From JAOTYV01 sp041557595 (GTDB taxonomy: Bacteria > Pseudomonadota > Alphaproteobacteria > UBA8366), in contig JBFFGE010000152.1 of the NCBI GenBank assembly GCA_041557595.1, forward strand, positions 1-12,053: DNA of 12,053 bases. The letters run 5' to 3'. The stretch's first letter is position 1; each line of letters starts with the position of its first letter. This document shows positions 1-6,025 of the stretch, in pieces. The translations under genes were made by a program, and so were the position numbers. The notes beneath the pieces are model-generated. The model was not told the origin of the DNA. It searched no databases and was given only the letters and a program-made list of their open reading frames with translations.

Positions 1-54
1 GTCGCGAACCGTCTTCTCGGCCGGATCTTTTTCTCTCATCGCTTTCTGTCTCAT
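1..54 (-). CDS. IS3-family transposase OrfA, N-terminal fragment
   Basis: Only the first 18 codons lie in the window, reading MRQKAMREKDPAEKTVRD on the minus strand before running off the left edge. The REKDPAxKTVRD opening resembles the start of orfA proteins in a common proteobacterial IS3-family group, where it precedes a helix-turn-helix domain that recognises the element's ends. GAGG about 9 bases upstream of the ATG (near 63-67) is a plausible ribosome site. In this family OrfA is normally joined to the OrfB integrase by frameshifting, but OrfB would lie outside the window. Recognition rests on a short peptide, so the family call is likely but not certain. Confidence 0.6.
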   Translation of the reverse strand, partial: MRQKAMREKDPAEKTVRD

Positions 55-139
55 CTTAAATCCTCAACGGTGGTGATGAGCCAGAAATCCTCCGTTATGA
101 AAACCCCTCAATCTGTCCCAAGGGCGCTGACGCCGCACA
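1..139 (-). mobile_element. End of an IS3-family insertion sequence (partial)
   Basis: This is the left (orfA-proximal) end of an insertion sequence that continues beyond base 1. The evidence is the orfA start at 54, its leader, and the abrupt loss of oxidoreductase homology just after the codons for NYLH (about 142-153). On the minus strand the sequence after the host CTGCACG reads TGTGCGGCG; IS3-family ends commonly begin with TG, so I place the terminus near 139. The exact boundary is inferred, because the other end and any target duplication lie outside the window. The insertion appears to have destroyed the neighbouring minus-strand gene. Confidence 0.55.
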
Positions 140-395
140 CGTGCAGGTAATTCGGCGAACAGACGCTGACATAGTCGACCGGATTTCCGTCGCGCCGCAG
201 CCGGTCCACATGACGATCGAATCGTTCGAATTCGACGAAGAACCGGGCATCGGGAAAGTAACTGTCGATAACGCCGACCGAATCATTGGGATCCAGCGCA
301 GCAACCAGATCGCCGCCGGTATCCTTGATTGCCCGCATATGCCGCGGCGCGACGTAACCGGCCGCACCGATCAGAACGAATCTTTTTCTATCCAT
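108..395 (-). pseudogene. Truncated Gfo/Idh/MocA oxidoreductase, WlbA/WbpB-like
   Basis: The frame opens MDRKRFVLIGAAGYVAPRHM with the GxxGxxxxRH nucleotide-binding turn. It continues through DSVGVIDSYFPDARFF, FERFDRH and DYVSVCSPNYLH, which match the N-terminus of UDP-N-acetyl-2-amino-2-deoxyglucuronate dehydrogenases (WlbA/WbpB). These enzymes make the 3-keto sugar in synthesis of diacetamido-uronic acids for O-antigen or other surface polysaccharide. Homology stops after NYLH (residue ~85); the last ten codons (VCGVSALGTD) are derived from the adjoining insertion sequence. The family is about 310-350 residues, so the catalytic EKP motif and the whole substrate domain are missing. The ATG at 395 fits the family start. 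The remnant is almost certainly non-functional. No other polysaccharide gene is visible, so this may be the edge of a lost or relocated cassette. Confidence 0.75.
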
Positions 396-766
396 CGCAG
401 TATGCCTTCGTTGCCGTGTTTCGGCGCCGGGAATTCGAGGTTGAACTTTCAGGCGGCAAGATCGCACGGACAATCGGCACCGAACAAGCGCGCGATTCCT
501 TGCTGCGCCGTCGACATGAGCCGAATGTGTTGATGAAGGAAGCGGTCGGCCTGGACAATCCATCCACGGCTACCGCAGGACGGGTGAAAATCACCACCGC
601 CCCGAGCATGCAATCTTATGTCATATCGCTCCCTTTAGCGCAATAAATTGAACGCGCCGGACACCGGTTGGATATGGCCCGCCAATGCCGTTAGAGTGGC
701 CGGACACCGCCGAGCGCGCTGATTTCGCGGCGCCGGCCGGACACAGACAAAGCGAGGACCGTACCG
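396..766. other. Intergenic region without a recognisable gene
   Basis: About 370 bases separate the truncated oxidoreductase from the deformylase gene. Short open frames exist on both strands, but their products are Arg/Ser-rich or unlike any family I know, and none has a good ribosome site, so I call no gene. The part from 648 on probably holds the deformylase promoter: TTGAAC (648-653) and GATATG (671-676) are 17 bases apart, a weak sigma-70-like pair. The three short direct repeats annotated separately lie in the same part. Confidence 0.5.
656..744 (+). repeat. Three direct repeats of GCCGGACAC
   Basis: GCCGGACACCG occurs at 656-666 and 699-709, and the shorter GCCGGACAC at 736-744, all in the same orientation and starting 43 and 37 bases apart. 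They lie upstream of the deformylase start at 767. The first copy falls between the candidate -35 (648-653) and -10 (671-676) boxes. They could be regulator sites or chance repeats in GC-rich DNA; nothing in the window identifies a binding protein. Confidence 0.35.
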
Positions 767-1342
767 ATGGCAATTCGCAAGATCGCTCGCATGGGCCATG
801 ATGTTCTGCGCGGCGTGGCAACGGCGGTGGAAGACCCGACGGCGCCGGACATCCGCCGGCTTGCCGAGGATTTGATCGAAACCTGCGAGGATATCGGCGG
901 CAATGGCATCGCCGCGCCACAGGTCTATGTCCCAAAGCGCATGTTCGTCTTCCGGGTCCGGCCCGACATCGTGCCGGACGGTGCAACCATGCGCGAAATT
1001 CCCTGGACTCCGGTCATCAACCCGAAGCTCACCTTCCTGAGCGATGCGATGAAACCATACTGGGAACGCTGTCTTTCGCTGCCGGGGCTGTACGGGCAGG
1101 TGCCGCGCTACACCGAGGTGCAATTGGATGCGGTGGGGCTGGACGGCACGCCGTACCGCTGGAAAACCCGGGGATTCGTAGCGCGGCTGCTGCAGCACGA
1201 ATACGACCACCTGGACGGCATTCTGTACCCGATGCGGATGGCCGACATGACAACTTTCGGGTTCGTGTCCGAATTGGGCACGCCCGCCTATCCGCCCTTG
1301 CCGTTCGACCGCGAAGATTTTGCCGATCCGGAAATCGGCTGA
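767..1342 (+). CDS. def: Peptide deformylase family protein
   Basis: This 191-residue protein belongs to the metalloenzymes that remove the formyl group from the N-terminal methionine of new proteins in the cytoplasm. All three family motifs are visible: GNGIAAPQ (45-52, usual GxGLAAPQ), ERCLS (100-104, usual EGCLS) and QHEYDHLDG (143-151). The metal ligands Cys102, His144 and His148 and catalytic Glu145 are therefore intact. The Gly to Arg change at 101, beside the Cys ligand, is unusual, and the 53-residue stretch between motifs 1 and 2 suggests a divergent second copy rather than the housekeeping enzyme. No fmt (formyltransferase) gene is adjacent, unlike many def loci. GAGGA at 754-758 supports the ATG at 767. 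The amidohydrolase gene follows after 57 bases, so co-transcription is likely. A role against a non-ribosomal formyl substrate cannot be excluded. Confidence 0.85.
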   Translation: MAIRKIARMGHDVLRGVATAVEDPTAPDIRRLAEDLIETCEDIGGNGIAAPQVYVPKRMFVFRVRPDIVPDGATMREIPWTPVINPKLTFLSDAMKPYWERCLSLPGLYGQVPRYTEVQLDAVGLDGTPYRWKTRGFVARLLQHEYDHLDGILYPMRMADMTTFGFVSELGTPAYPPLPFDREDFADPEIG

Positions 1343-1399
1343 GGCGCAAACCGCCTTGACGGAACCCCGCGATCGGCGCCAACACGTTTGGAGAGTCCG

Positions 1400-2629
1400 A
1401 TGGCATTCGACCTGATCGTTCGCAACGCCTGCGTCAGCGCAGGTGCGCCGCACACCGATATCGGCGTCAAGGACGGCGTTATTGCCGCTCTCGAACCGGG
1501 CCTTGCGCCCGACGGCGAGGAACTGGATGCGGCGGGCCGGCTGGTATCGCCCGGCCTCGTGGAGAGCCACTTCCACCTCGACAAGGCGCTCATCGTCGAC
1601 CGGTGTGCGCCGCCGGCCGACCGGCACAGCACCGACCACATGGAACGCACGGCCGCGATCAAGCACACGTTCACGGTCGAGGATATCTATACGCGGGCAC
1701 GGGACACGGTCGAGCAATGCCTGCTGAACGGCGTCACCCACATGCGCACGCAGGTGGAAGTGGATCCGAATGTCGGGCTGCGTGGATTCGAGGCGATCCG
1801 GCAACTCGCCAAGGATTATCGCTGGGCGATCGACATTCAGCTTTGCGTTTTCCTGCAGGAAGGCTGGACCAACAGCCCTGGCGCCGAAGACAACGTGCGG
1901 CAGGCGCTGGAGCAGGGCGCGCCCGTGGTCGGCGGCGCGCCGCGGTACGATACCGACCGGCCGGCCCAGATCGATCGCATTTTCGCAATCGCGCGCGAAT
2001 TCGACGTGGATATCGACATTCATCTGGACGGCGGCTACACGACGCACGACCTCGATATTTTTCAGGTGCGCGGCCTCACCGACAAGCACGGCTGGGGCGG
2101 CCGGGTCGCCATCGGCCACGGCTCGAAATATTCCTGCCTGCCGCCCGAAGAGTTGCAGGCGCTCGGCAAACGGCTCGGCGAGTCCGGCGTCTCGGTGGCC
2201 GTGCTGCCGGCGACCGACCTGTTCAACAACGGCCGCCACCTCGACTACAACGTGATCCGCGGCGTTGCGGACGCCAACGCACTGATCGCCAGCGGCGCGA
2301 ATTGTTCAATTTCCACCAACAATGTGATGAACCCGTTTACGCCCTTCGGCGACTGTTCGCTGATCCGCATCGCCAACATGTACGCCAATGTGGTGCAGCG
2401 CGGCACCGATCCGGAACTGACCGAATGTTTTGCGATGCTGACCGACCGGCCGGCGCGAATCCTGCGGCGCGACGACTACGGCATCGCGGTCGGCAACCCG
2501 GCCGATCTTGTTCTCTGGGATGCGGCCACGCCCGCGGAAGTTGTTGCGACCGTGGCAACGCCGCTCTGGGGCTATCATAAGGGCCGGCGTATTTTCACCC
2601 GGCCGCAGCCGGAACTCCACCGGCCGTAA
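1400..2629 (+). CDS. Cytosine deaminase-like amidohydrolase (divergent active site)
   Basis: This 409-residue protein is an amidohydrolase superfamily TIM-barrel enzyme of the cytosine deaminase (CodA/AtzC) type. Visible landmarks are ESHFHLDKAL (55-64, metal ligands His57 and His59), QVEVDP (118-123), DIHLDGG (206-212, His208), IGHGSK (238-243, His240), STNNVMNPF (305-313) and the typical C-terminal DYGIAVGNPADLVLW (359-373). Against E. coli cytosine deaminase, HCDE becomes HLDG and GHDDVFDP becomes STNNVMNP. The proton-shuttling Glu is thus Gly211 and the metal-binding Asp of strand 8 is Asn307, so ordinary cytosine deamination is doubtful and the substrate is unknown. An in-frame TTG exists at 1388, but GGAG (1390-1393) sits 6 bases before the ATG at 1400, which fixes the start. 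It follows the deformylase by 57 bases and converges with the methyltransferase gene. No signal peptide is seen; it is probably cytoplasmic. Confidence 0.85.
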   Translation: MAFDLIVRNACVSAGAPHTDIGVKDGVIAALEPGLAPDGEELDAAGRLVSPGLVESHFHLDKALIVDRCAPPADRHSTDHMERTAAIKHTFTVEDIYTRARDTVEQCLLNGVTHMRTQVEVDPNVGLRGFEAIRQLAKDYRWAIDIQLCVFLQEGWTNSPGAEDNVRQALEQGAPVVGGAPRYDTDRPAQIDRIFAIAREFDVDIDIHLDGGYTTHDLDIFQVRGLTDKHGWGGRVAIGHGSKYSCLPPEELQALGKRLGESGVSVAVLPATDLFNNGRHLDYNVIRGVADANALIASGANCSISTNNVMNPFTPFGDCSLIRIANMYANVVQRGTDPELTECFAMLTDRPARILRRDDYGIAVGNPADLVLWDAATPAEVVATVATPLWGYHKGRRIFTRPQPELHRP

Positions 2630-2631
2630 CG

Positions 2632-2645
2632 GGCGGCACTCCGCC
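2632..2645. terminator. Short hairpin between convergent genes
   Basis: GGCGG, the loop CACT and CCGCC form a 5-bp GC stem two bases after the amidohydrolase stop and five bases before the methyltransferase stop on the other strand. The position suits a bidirectional terminator, but the stem is short and no T-run follows, so this is tentative. Confidence 0.3.
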
Positions 2646-2650
2646 TTCGA

Positions 2651-3415
2651 TCAAAAGCCCGCGACCATGAACAGCCGCAGGAACGGAAACAATGTCTTGC
2701 CGTTGCGCTGCCGCGGATAGGCCGCAGCCACACGGCGCGCATATTCGGTCTCGAAGGCGCTTCGCTCCGGCTCGGGCAGCGCGTCGAGCAGCGGCCGTAA
2801 CCGGCTGCCCTTGATGAATTCCACCACCGGGTTCTCGCCCTCCAGCACCTGGAGATAGCGCGTGTGCCAGACATCCACGGATTTCGCGTTCGCCATCAGC
2901 ATGTCGTAGTACCCCGCCGCCGACAGGATCGGGGCGAGCCGCAAAATCGGTTCCAACGTCGGGCGCCAGGGACCGTCCAGTGCGGTTTCGACGACCAGAC
3001 TGTGCGCCGTCTCTTCCCGGTTGTCGGGTATCTGGATGGCGAGCCAGCCGCCCGGCGCGACCGATTCTGCTAGCCTGGGAAATAAGGTTTCATGCCCGCC
3101 CAACCATTGCAGCGCGGCGTTGGAAAACAACAAGTCGACCGGGTAATCCGGCCGCCAGGTCGCGATATCCGCGTTTTCCCACTCGCAATCGAGGCCGGTT
3201 GCGCGGGCGCGGGCGAGCATCGAATCGGAATTGTCGAGCCCGCTGATCTGCGCATCGGGCCACCGCGCGCGCAGCAGCGCCGTTACGTTGCCCGCGCCGC
3301 AGCCGAGATCAACGACCCGGGCCGGCGCGGCGGCCGGCACCCGTGCCAACAGCTCGACCGCCGGGCGCAGCCGATGGTCCGCAAAAGTGAGATATTGCTC
3401 CGGGTCCCAGCTCAT
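2651..3415 (-). CDS. tam: Trans-aconitate 2-methyltransferase-like SAM methyltransferase
   Basis: This 254-residue class I methyltransferase has the S-adenosylmethionine loop VVDLGCGAGNVT (34-45), an acidic LD at 60-61 ending strand 2, NADI (81-84), and SNAALQW (98-104), characteristic of Tam proteins. The opening WDPEQYLTF and the C-terminal stretches WHTRYLQVLEG and FIKGSRLRPLL also match Tam. The family transfers methyl groups to trans-aconitate, which forms spontaneously from cis-aconitate and inhibits the citric acid cycle. Length is normal (about 250-260). It lies 42 bases downstream of the dienelactone hydrolase gene in the same direction and probably shares its transcript. Upstream of the ATG there is only a weak GGGAC ribosome site, consistent with translation after the preceding gene. 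The substrate is inferred from family resemblance only. Confidence 0.85.
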   Translation of the reverse strand: MSWDPEQYLTFADHRLRPAVELLARVPAAAPARVVDLGCGAGNVTALLRARWPDAQISGLDNSDSMLARARATGLDCEWENADIATWRPDYPVDLLFSNAALQWLGGHETLFPRLAESVAPGGWLAIQIPDNREETAHSLVVETALDGPWRPTLEPILRLAPILSAAGYYDMLMANAKSVDVWHTRYLQVLEGENPVVEFIKGSRLRPLLDALPEPERSAFETEYARRVAAAYPRQRNGKTLFPFLRLFMVAGF

Positions 3416-3457
3416 CGGACTGTCAACACGTCCCGATCGTCCCCGCGACGCGCGCGG

Positions 3458-4195
3458 CTACTTCAGGTGCCCGCCCCACATCTCGAACAAAGACTCCCAA
3501 ACTTCTTCCGCCGCCTCCGGGGCGTAAGTCTGGCGCTCCGCGAAGCAGAACCCGTGGTTGGTGCCGGGAAAGACTTTCAGCGTATGTTTGGTGCCCGCCG
3601 TTTCCAGCGCGGCGCTGAGCGCGGGAATGACATGGTCCGGCACCGTGTGATCGGTTTCCGCGAAGCCGTAATACATCTCGCCCTTGATCTTATCCAACAA
3701 CAGGTGCGGCGAATCTTCCGCATCCGTGACGATGCCGACACCGTACAGCGACGCGGACGCGGCAAACTTGTGCGGAAACCGCGCGGCAACCGTGGTGACG
3801 TAGCGGCCGCTCATGCAATGGCCGACACAGCCGACCGGACCCGGTTTCACTTTGTCCTGCGCCTCGAGGAAGGCGAGCATGCCGGCGGTATCGTCGGTTA
3901 CGTCCGCATTGGTCAGATGGTTCATCGACGCGGTGACCACCGCCGACATCACCTCGTTCCGGCGCGGCAGGTCGAAGCGGATCGTGCCCAGGCGGTAATA
4001 CATGTCGGGCAGCAGGCAGAAGTAACCGTGCTTCGCGATCCGCCGCGCCATGTTGCACAGCTCCTCGCGGAACCCCGGCGCATCCATGTAGAAAATGATC
4101 GCCGGGTAGTCGCCCGGCGCCTCCGGACAGGCGGCAAACGCCGGCATCTTGCCGTGCTTCGTCGTAACGGTAACGGTTTTTTCGATCAGGGCCAT
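3458..4195 (-). CDS. Dienelactone hydrolase family protein
   Basis: This 245-residue alpha/beta hydrolase has the dienelactone hydrolase nucleophile elbow GHCMSG (125-130), with Cys127 in place of the Ser of ordinary esterases. Asp182 (ETDHTVP) and His214 (GTNHGF) complete the Cys-Asp-His triad. The classic enzyme opens dienelactone to maleylacetate in chlorocatechol breakdown, but many members act on other lactones or esters. No chlorocatechol dioxygenase or maleylacetate reductase is present, so the substrate is open. The ATG at 4195 is well supported by GGGGAGG (complement of 4201-4207), 5 bases upstream. No signal peptide is evident. A TATAGT-like -10 (complement of 4253-4258) with a poor -35 (TCAATA, 4276-4281) is the best promoter candidate. 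The tam-like gene follows after 42 bases. Confidence 0.88.
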   Translation of the reverse strand: MALIEKTVTVTTKHGKMPAFAACPEAPGDYPAIIFYMDAPGFREELCNMARRIAKHGYFCLLPDMYYRLGTIRFDLPRRNEVMSAVVTASMNHLTNADVTDDTAGMLAFLEAQDKVKPGPVGCVGHCMSGRYVTTVAARFPHKFAASASLYGVGIVTDAEDSPHLLLDKIKGEMYYGFAETDHTVPDHVIPALSAALETAGTKHTLKVFPGTNHGFCFAERQTYAPEAAEEVWESLFEMWGGHLK

Positions 4196-4321
4196 GGGTG
4201 CCTCCCCTAGTAAATGCTATTGGATAGCCGCGTCGGCCTGCGTGGTCCGCGCACTATAATTTATCAACTTGTGGCTATTGAGTAAGGCCTACCGTGAAAA
4301 ATCCGTTCGCTGAGCCAGATT

Positions 4322-4660
4322 TCAATGTTTTGTCGTTAGTGCGTTCTCTTTGCGCCTTTGAAACCAGAGATAAAGCCCACGAAAATTTCGATACGCAATT
4401 GGTACCGCACAGACGCCAAAACTAAACATATTAATCAATGCCCATTTTTTTACCTCCTCACGAAATTGGCTTCTCGATTCAGTGCTAATAATCTCAAATA
4501 TTTGAACTACCACCAATAGAATGATCAAACTGGAAAGCGCGCCCAGCGTAAAGTTGACGAACGGGCGCGGATTGACCTGTTTTCGTCGCAGAATATTGAT
4601 CCAGGATATTAGGCCATATCCAATAAGTACATATCCAAGAAGCACCCATACACCGATCAT
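4322..4660 (-). CDS. Small three-helix membrane protein, unknown function
   Basis: This 112-residue protein belongs to no family I recognise. It shows three hydrophobic stretches, about 3-24, 38-58 and 74-93, separated by a basic loop (RRKQVNPRP, 25-33) and a charged loop (ESRSQFREEVKK, 61-72), with a basic tail (FQRRKENALTTKH). Positive-inside reasoning suggests the first loop and the tail are cytoplasmic. AGAGGAAC (complement of 4669-4676) about 8 bases before the ATG is a good ribosome site and favours a real gene. Codon use is clearly AT-richer than in every neighbour, with many A/T third positions, which suggests recent acquisition. It is transcribed away from the cyclodeaminase gene. 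No partner gene or conserved catalytic motif is visible. Confidence 0.6.
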   Translation of the reverse strand: MIGVWVLLGYVLIGYGLISWINILRRKQVNPRPFVNFTLGALSSLIILLVVVQIFEIISTESRSQFREEVKKWALINMFSFGVCAVPIAYRNFRGLYLWFQRRKENALTTKH

Positions 4661-4825
4661 ATTCGTGGTTCCTCTCTAGCAACGTCCTCTAATCGAACGG
4701 TAAGCAAAAATAATGGTTATCCGTGAAACCGCGAACACTCTACTTCGGCGATGACATTGCCAAATAGAGCAAAGTGGGTCTCCATTGCCATATTGGAAAT
4801 TCACAAAGAGACAATCGTTGCGAGC

Positions 4826-4836
4826 CCTGTGACAGG
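4826..4836. promoter_or_regulatory. Inverted repeat CCTGTGACAGG upstream of the cyclodeaminase gene
   Basis: CCTGT and ACAGG flank a single central G, a perfect 11-base dyad. The overlapping CAGGCCTG (4833-4840) is also self-complementary. The site ends 33 bases before the ATG at 4870, where an operator or a leader hairpin could sit. I see no convincing -35/-10 pair nearby and no regulator gene, so the role is speculative. Confidence 0.25.
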
Positions 4837-4869
4837 CCTGCACACGACACATCGCACTTGGGAGCCAAT

Positions 4870-5943
4870 ATGACGCTGATCCTCTCGAACGCGGACATCG
4901 AAACGCTGCTGACCATGCCCGACTGCATCGCGGTGCTGGAAGACGCCTATGCGGAGCTGGCGGAAGGCCGGGGCGTGGTGCGGCCGCGCAGCGACAGCCT
5001 GGCGCCGACCAAGATGCCGGGCGCGATCTACGGCCTCAAATCCGCCGACGGGATCGCGCCCAAATACGGCGCCGGCGCGGTGCGCATCAATTCCGACATC
5101 ATCACCTTTCCCGAAATCGGCGGCGCGAAACGCCGGGTAAAAGTGCCGGCGGCGCCGAACAAACGCTGGGTCGGGCTGGTGCTGTTGTTCAGCACCGAGA
5201 CCGGCGAACCGCTGGCCATTTTCCCCGACGGGGTGATGCAGCGGCTGCGCGTCGGCGCGACCAGCGGCCTTGGCGCCAAGTTTCTCGCGCGGGAAGACAC
5301 GCGAACGGTCGGCCTGATCGGATCCGGCTGGCAGGCGGGTGCGCAATTGATGGCCATCACGGCGGTGCGTCCGGTAAAAACGGTGCGCTGCTTCAGCCCC
5401 AACCGCGACAATCGCGACGCCTTCTGCCGGGAATGGAGCGAAACACTGGCACTCGACGTGGCGCCCGCGGACACGCCCGAGGATGCCGTCAAAGGCGCGG
5501 ACGCGGTCCTCTGCGCGACCAGTTCCCTCGACCATGTCTTCTTCGAAAACTGGATCGAACCCGGCATGCATGTGGGGTCGATCAAATTGCCCGAAATCGC
5601 ACCGGCCGCGATCGGCCGGGCGGATCGCGTGATCATCCACAACCGGGAAGATCAGCAGCCGGAGCGCAGGACCGCCGACCTGCCACAGATCGGCCCGGTG
5701 CGCGGTAAGGCCGAAACGGTGAAAAAGGCGGTCGACTTCGATTCGCTGCCGACGGTTTTCGACCTCATCGCCGGGCGCACCGAAAGCCGAACGCGCGACG
5801 ATCAAGTGACATGTTTTCTCAACAATACGGGCACCGGGTACCAGTTCGCCGCGTGCGGCGCGGTGGTGTACCGCAAGGCCCGCGAACGCGGCATGGGGAA
5901 CGAGCTGCCGACGGACTGGTTCACCGAAGACGTGCATCCGTAG
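4870..5943 (+). CDS. Ornithine cyclodeaminase / mu-crystallin family protein
   Basis: This 357-residue protein has the two-domain fold of ornithine cyclodeaminases, alanine dehydrogenases and ketimine reductases. The dinucleotide-binding loop is GSGWQAGAQ (151-159), followed by the RCFSPNR strand-2 region. The family stretches PLAIFPDGVMQRLRVGATSGLGAKFLA (114-140), EPGMHVGSI (230-238) and GTGYQFAACGAVVYRKA (321-337) are also present. Members use NAD(P)H on amino or imino acids. Two features argue against true ornithine cyclodeaminase: the usual catalytic Asp in the GGD segment after the GMHV region is not evident (IKLPEIAP instead), and the usual Lys position seems to be Arg72. Residues 78-98 form a polar, basic insert near the substrate site. 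GGGAG (4860-4864) supports the ATG at 4870. The MFS gene begins 82 bases downstream. The substrate cannot be named. Confidence 0.85.
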   Translation: MTLILSNADIETLLTMPDCIAVLEDAYAELAEGRGVVRPRSDSLAPTKMPGAIYGLKSADGIAPKYGAGAVRINSDIITFPEIGGAKRRVKVPAAPNKRWVGLVLLFSTETGEPLAIFPDGVMQRLRVGATSGLGAKFLAREDTRTVGLIGSGWQAGAQLMAITAVRPVKTVRCFSPNRDNRDAFCREWSETLALDVAPADTPEDAVKGADAVLCATSSLDHVFFENWIEPGMHVGSIKLPEIAPAAIGRADRVIIHNREDQQPERRTADLPQIGPVRGKAETVKKAVDFDSLPTVFDLIAGRTESRTRDDQVTCFLNNTGTGYQFAACGAVVYRKARERGMGNELPTDWFTEDVHP

Positions 5944-5991
5944 GATAATGCGCCGTGCGACACTTGACATCACCGGCAACACATCCCGAGA

Positions 5992-6015
5992 CGCGGCGGC
6001 GCGTTAACCGCCGCG
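5992..6015. terminator. Perfect 8-bp GC hairpin before the MFS gene
   Basis: CGCGGCGG (5992-5999) pairs perfectly with CCGCCGCG (6008-6015) around an 8-base loop containing GTTAA. It lies 48 bases after the cyclodeaminase stop and only 10 bases before the MFS ATG. There is no T-run, so it is not a classical intrinsic terminator. It covers the place where a ribosome site would be expected and could instead limit MFS translation. Confidence 0.4.
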
Positions 6016-6025
6016 GCCTCGCCCG

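Noticed and set aside
329..646. Plus-strand 105-codon frame in the left intergenic region
   Set aside because: It overlaps the start of the oxidoreductase remnant, has no ribosome site and no recognisable motif; coding is possible but unsupported.
635..2239. Minus-strand open frame of about 534 codons across the deformylase and amidohydrolase genes
   Set aside because: It spans two well-supported plus-strand genes and their gap, and its product matches no family; an artefact of GC-rich codon use.
4801..5982. Minus-strand frame of about 393 codons opposite the cyclodeaminase gene
   Set aside because: Antisense shadow with His/Arg-rich composition and no motif. The same holds for the plus-strand frame at 3092-4210 opposite the hydrolase and methyltransferase genes.
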